Shown here piece after piece: positions 31,931 to 32,937 of a stretch of DNA of 32,937 nucleotides; the stretch's first letter is position 1; every line of letters starts with the position of its first letter. The position numbers and the translations under genes were made by a program. Origin of the DNA: JALOTE01 sp031422195 (GTDB taxonomy: Bacteria; Pseudomonadota; Alphaproteobacteria; Rhizobiales; Rhizobiaceae); NCBI GenBank assembly GCA_031422195.1, contig JANOPZ010000088.1, forward strand, positions 1 to 32,937, given 5' to 3'. The notes below the pieces were generated by a model. That model was not told where the DNA came from. It searched no databases and saw only the letters and a list, made by a program, of their open reading frames with translations.

Positions 31931-32937
31931 ATGACCTTCTCTCATGCTAAATTTGCCCTTCTATTAGCCGCCAGCCTTTCAGCTTTTCCGTTTGCAGCCG
32001 GCGCTGCCGCAAAAACCGATTTGGTGGTGGGTATTGCGCTTGAACCACCCAGCCTTGATCCAACAGCAGGTGCGGCCGCTGCAATTGATGAAGTGACTTA
32101 TGCCAATATCTTTGAAGGCTTAACGCGCATTAATGAAAGCGGCGAAGTCGTACCCGGCCTTGCTGAAAACTGGACCATTTCAACAGATGGCTTAAGCTAC
32201 ACTTTCAAACTGCAAACTGGTGTGAAATTTCATGATGGAGCAGATTTTACCGCGGAAGATGTGAAGTTTTCAATTGACCGCGCCATGGCCACAGACTCTG
32301 TTAATGCCCAAAAAGCACTGTTTGATGGTATTACCGCCGTCACGGTGGTTGATCCTGCTACGGTGACGCTGACATTATCTCGGCCAGTTGGCAGCTTGCT
32401 TTACAATTTAGGTTGGGGTGACGCGGTAATCGTTGATGCCGCCAGTGCAGCCACCAACAAAGAAAAGCCAATTGGCACCGGGCCGTTTAGATTTGATAAT
32501 TGGGCTAAAGGCTCTGCCGTGACTTTGGTCAAAAACCCGGCTTATTGGGGCACAGCGGCAATGCTCGATAAGGTTCAATTTCGCATCATCGCCGACCCCG
32601 CAGCAGCCACTGCCGCATTGCTGTCCGGCGATGTGCAGGTATTTCCTAACTTTCCGGCACCTGAAGCCGTACCGCAGTTTCAGGCCGATCCCCGCTTTAC
32701 GGTCAGCATAGGGACCACTGAAGGCGAAACCATTCTTTCAACCAACAACAAAAAGCCGCCCTTTGACAACTTAAAAGTACGTCAAGCCATTGCCATGACG
32801 CTTGATCGACAGGCCGTTATTGACGGGGCGATGTTTGGCCAAGGCATACCGATTTATACTCATTTTGCACCACATAACCCAGCCTACGTGGATTTGTCAG
32901 CAACCTATCCGCGCGATGTGGCTAAAGCCAAAGCATT
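31931..32937 (+). CDS. ABC transporter substrate-binding protein, family 5 (peptide type), partial
   Basis: The frame from ATG 31931 stays open to the window edge (335 codons), so the C-terminus lies outside. Residues 1-27 form a signal peptide (FALLLAASLSAFPFAAGAAA). The mature protein has LVVGIALEPPSLDPTAGAAA, YANIFEGLTRINESGEVVPG, KFHDGADFTAEDVKFSIDRA, GTGPFRFDNWAKGS and KVRQAIAMTLDRQAVIDGAM, all typical of solute-binding proteins for di- and oligopeptides, opines or glycosides. Permease and ATPase genes probably follow to the right. The ligand cannot be read. The neighbouring M20 deacylase hints at an N-acylated amino acid or peptide. Confidence 0.93.
   Translation, partial: MTFSHAKFALLLAASLSAFPFAAGAAAKTDLVVGIALEPPSLDPTAGAAAAIDEVTYANIFEGLTRINESGEVVPGLAENWTISTDGLSYTFKLQTGVKFHDGADFTAEDVKFSIDRAMATDSVNAQKALFDGITAVTVVDPATVTLTLSRPVGSLLYNLGWGDAVIVDAASAATNKEKPIGTGPFRFDNWAKGSAVTLVKNPAYWGTAAMLDKVQFRIIADPAAATAALLSGDVQVFPNFPAPEAVPQFQADPRFTVSIGTTEGETILSTNNKKPPFDNLKVRQAIAMTLDRQAVIDGAMFGQGIPIYTHFAPHNPAYVDLSATYPRDVAKAKA

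Noticed and set aside
1..32937. CRISPR arrays, tRNA or rRNA genes, insertion sequences, prophage
   Set aside because: I looked on both strands for regular spaced repeats, cloverleaf-like segments and transposase or integrase motifs and saw none; tRNAscan-SE and ISfinder would be decisive.

Overview
This window looks like a chromosomal segment of an alphaproteobacterium of the order Hyphomicrobiales (Rhizobiales). The strongest marker is an acpXL-to-lpxXL cluster (24731-29527), which makes and attaches the very-long-chain fatty acid of lipid A and is characteristic of that order. Base composition is moderately GC-rich, genes are tightly packed, and many pairs overlap by 1-4 bases. The genus cannot be told from the sequence alone.

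Region by region: (a) 1-5821 is mostly housekeeping: a 3'-truncated gltX, a ChpS/ChpB-type (MazEF-like) toxin-antitoxin pair with a palindrome in its promoter region, glutamine-dependent nadE, dgkA, a DUF1003 membrane protein, a DedA-like protein with a TTG start, and a DODA-type extradiol dioxygenase. (b) 6012-19146, all on the minus strand, is a reductive pyrimidine degradation locus: preT and preA (uracil to dihydrouracil), hydA (ring opening), an M20 N-carbamoyl-beta-alanine amidohydrolase (release of beta-alanine), a beta-alanine/omega-amino acid transaminase and mmsA (malonate semialdehyde to acetyl-CoA). These steps would take uracil to acetyl-CoA. The cluster is broken up by other genes: a DedA protein and a DUF3052-like protein between preT and preA, a cupin flanked by two copies of a palindromic repeat, a 78-residue ORF, a class II aldolase, an unrecognised four-helix membrane protein and an AT-richer orphan ORF. 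A 41-codon relic of a second hydA 5' end lies just upstream of the aldolase gene and overlaps it by ATGA.

(c) 19251-24262 holds sugar metabolism: a KDG kinase, aldose 1-epimerase, an aldehyde dehydrogenase of the succinate/ketoglutarate-semialdehyde type, a secreted histidine phosphatase and a PfkB kinase resembling YihV. Upstream of that kinase is a decayed HAD hydrolase gene (24259-24552) with two in-frame stops and a large internal deletion. (d) 24731-29527 is the lipid A very-long-chain fatty acid operon: acpXL, a ketosynthase homologue lacking the catalytic triad, an active-looking ketosynthase, a zinc alcohol dehydrogenase-type reductase and the acyltransferase lpxXL. The fabZ-type dehydratase often found in this operon is not here. 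(e) 29517-32937 holds an L,D-transpeptidase, an M20 deacylase, a small membrane protein and the 5' part of a peptide-type ABC transporter binding protein.

The points most worth a second look are the hydA relic, the HAD pseudogene, the paired palindromic repeats 22 and 25 bases after two stop codons, the catalytic-residue-less ketosynthase in an operon without fabZ, and the two unrecognised genes inside the pyrimidine locus. I saw no CRISPR array, tRNA, rRNA, insertion sequence or prophage.
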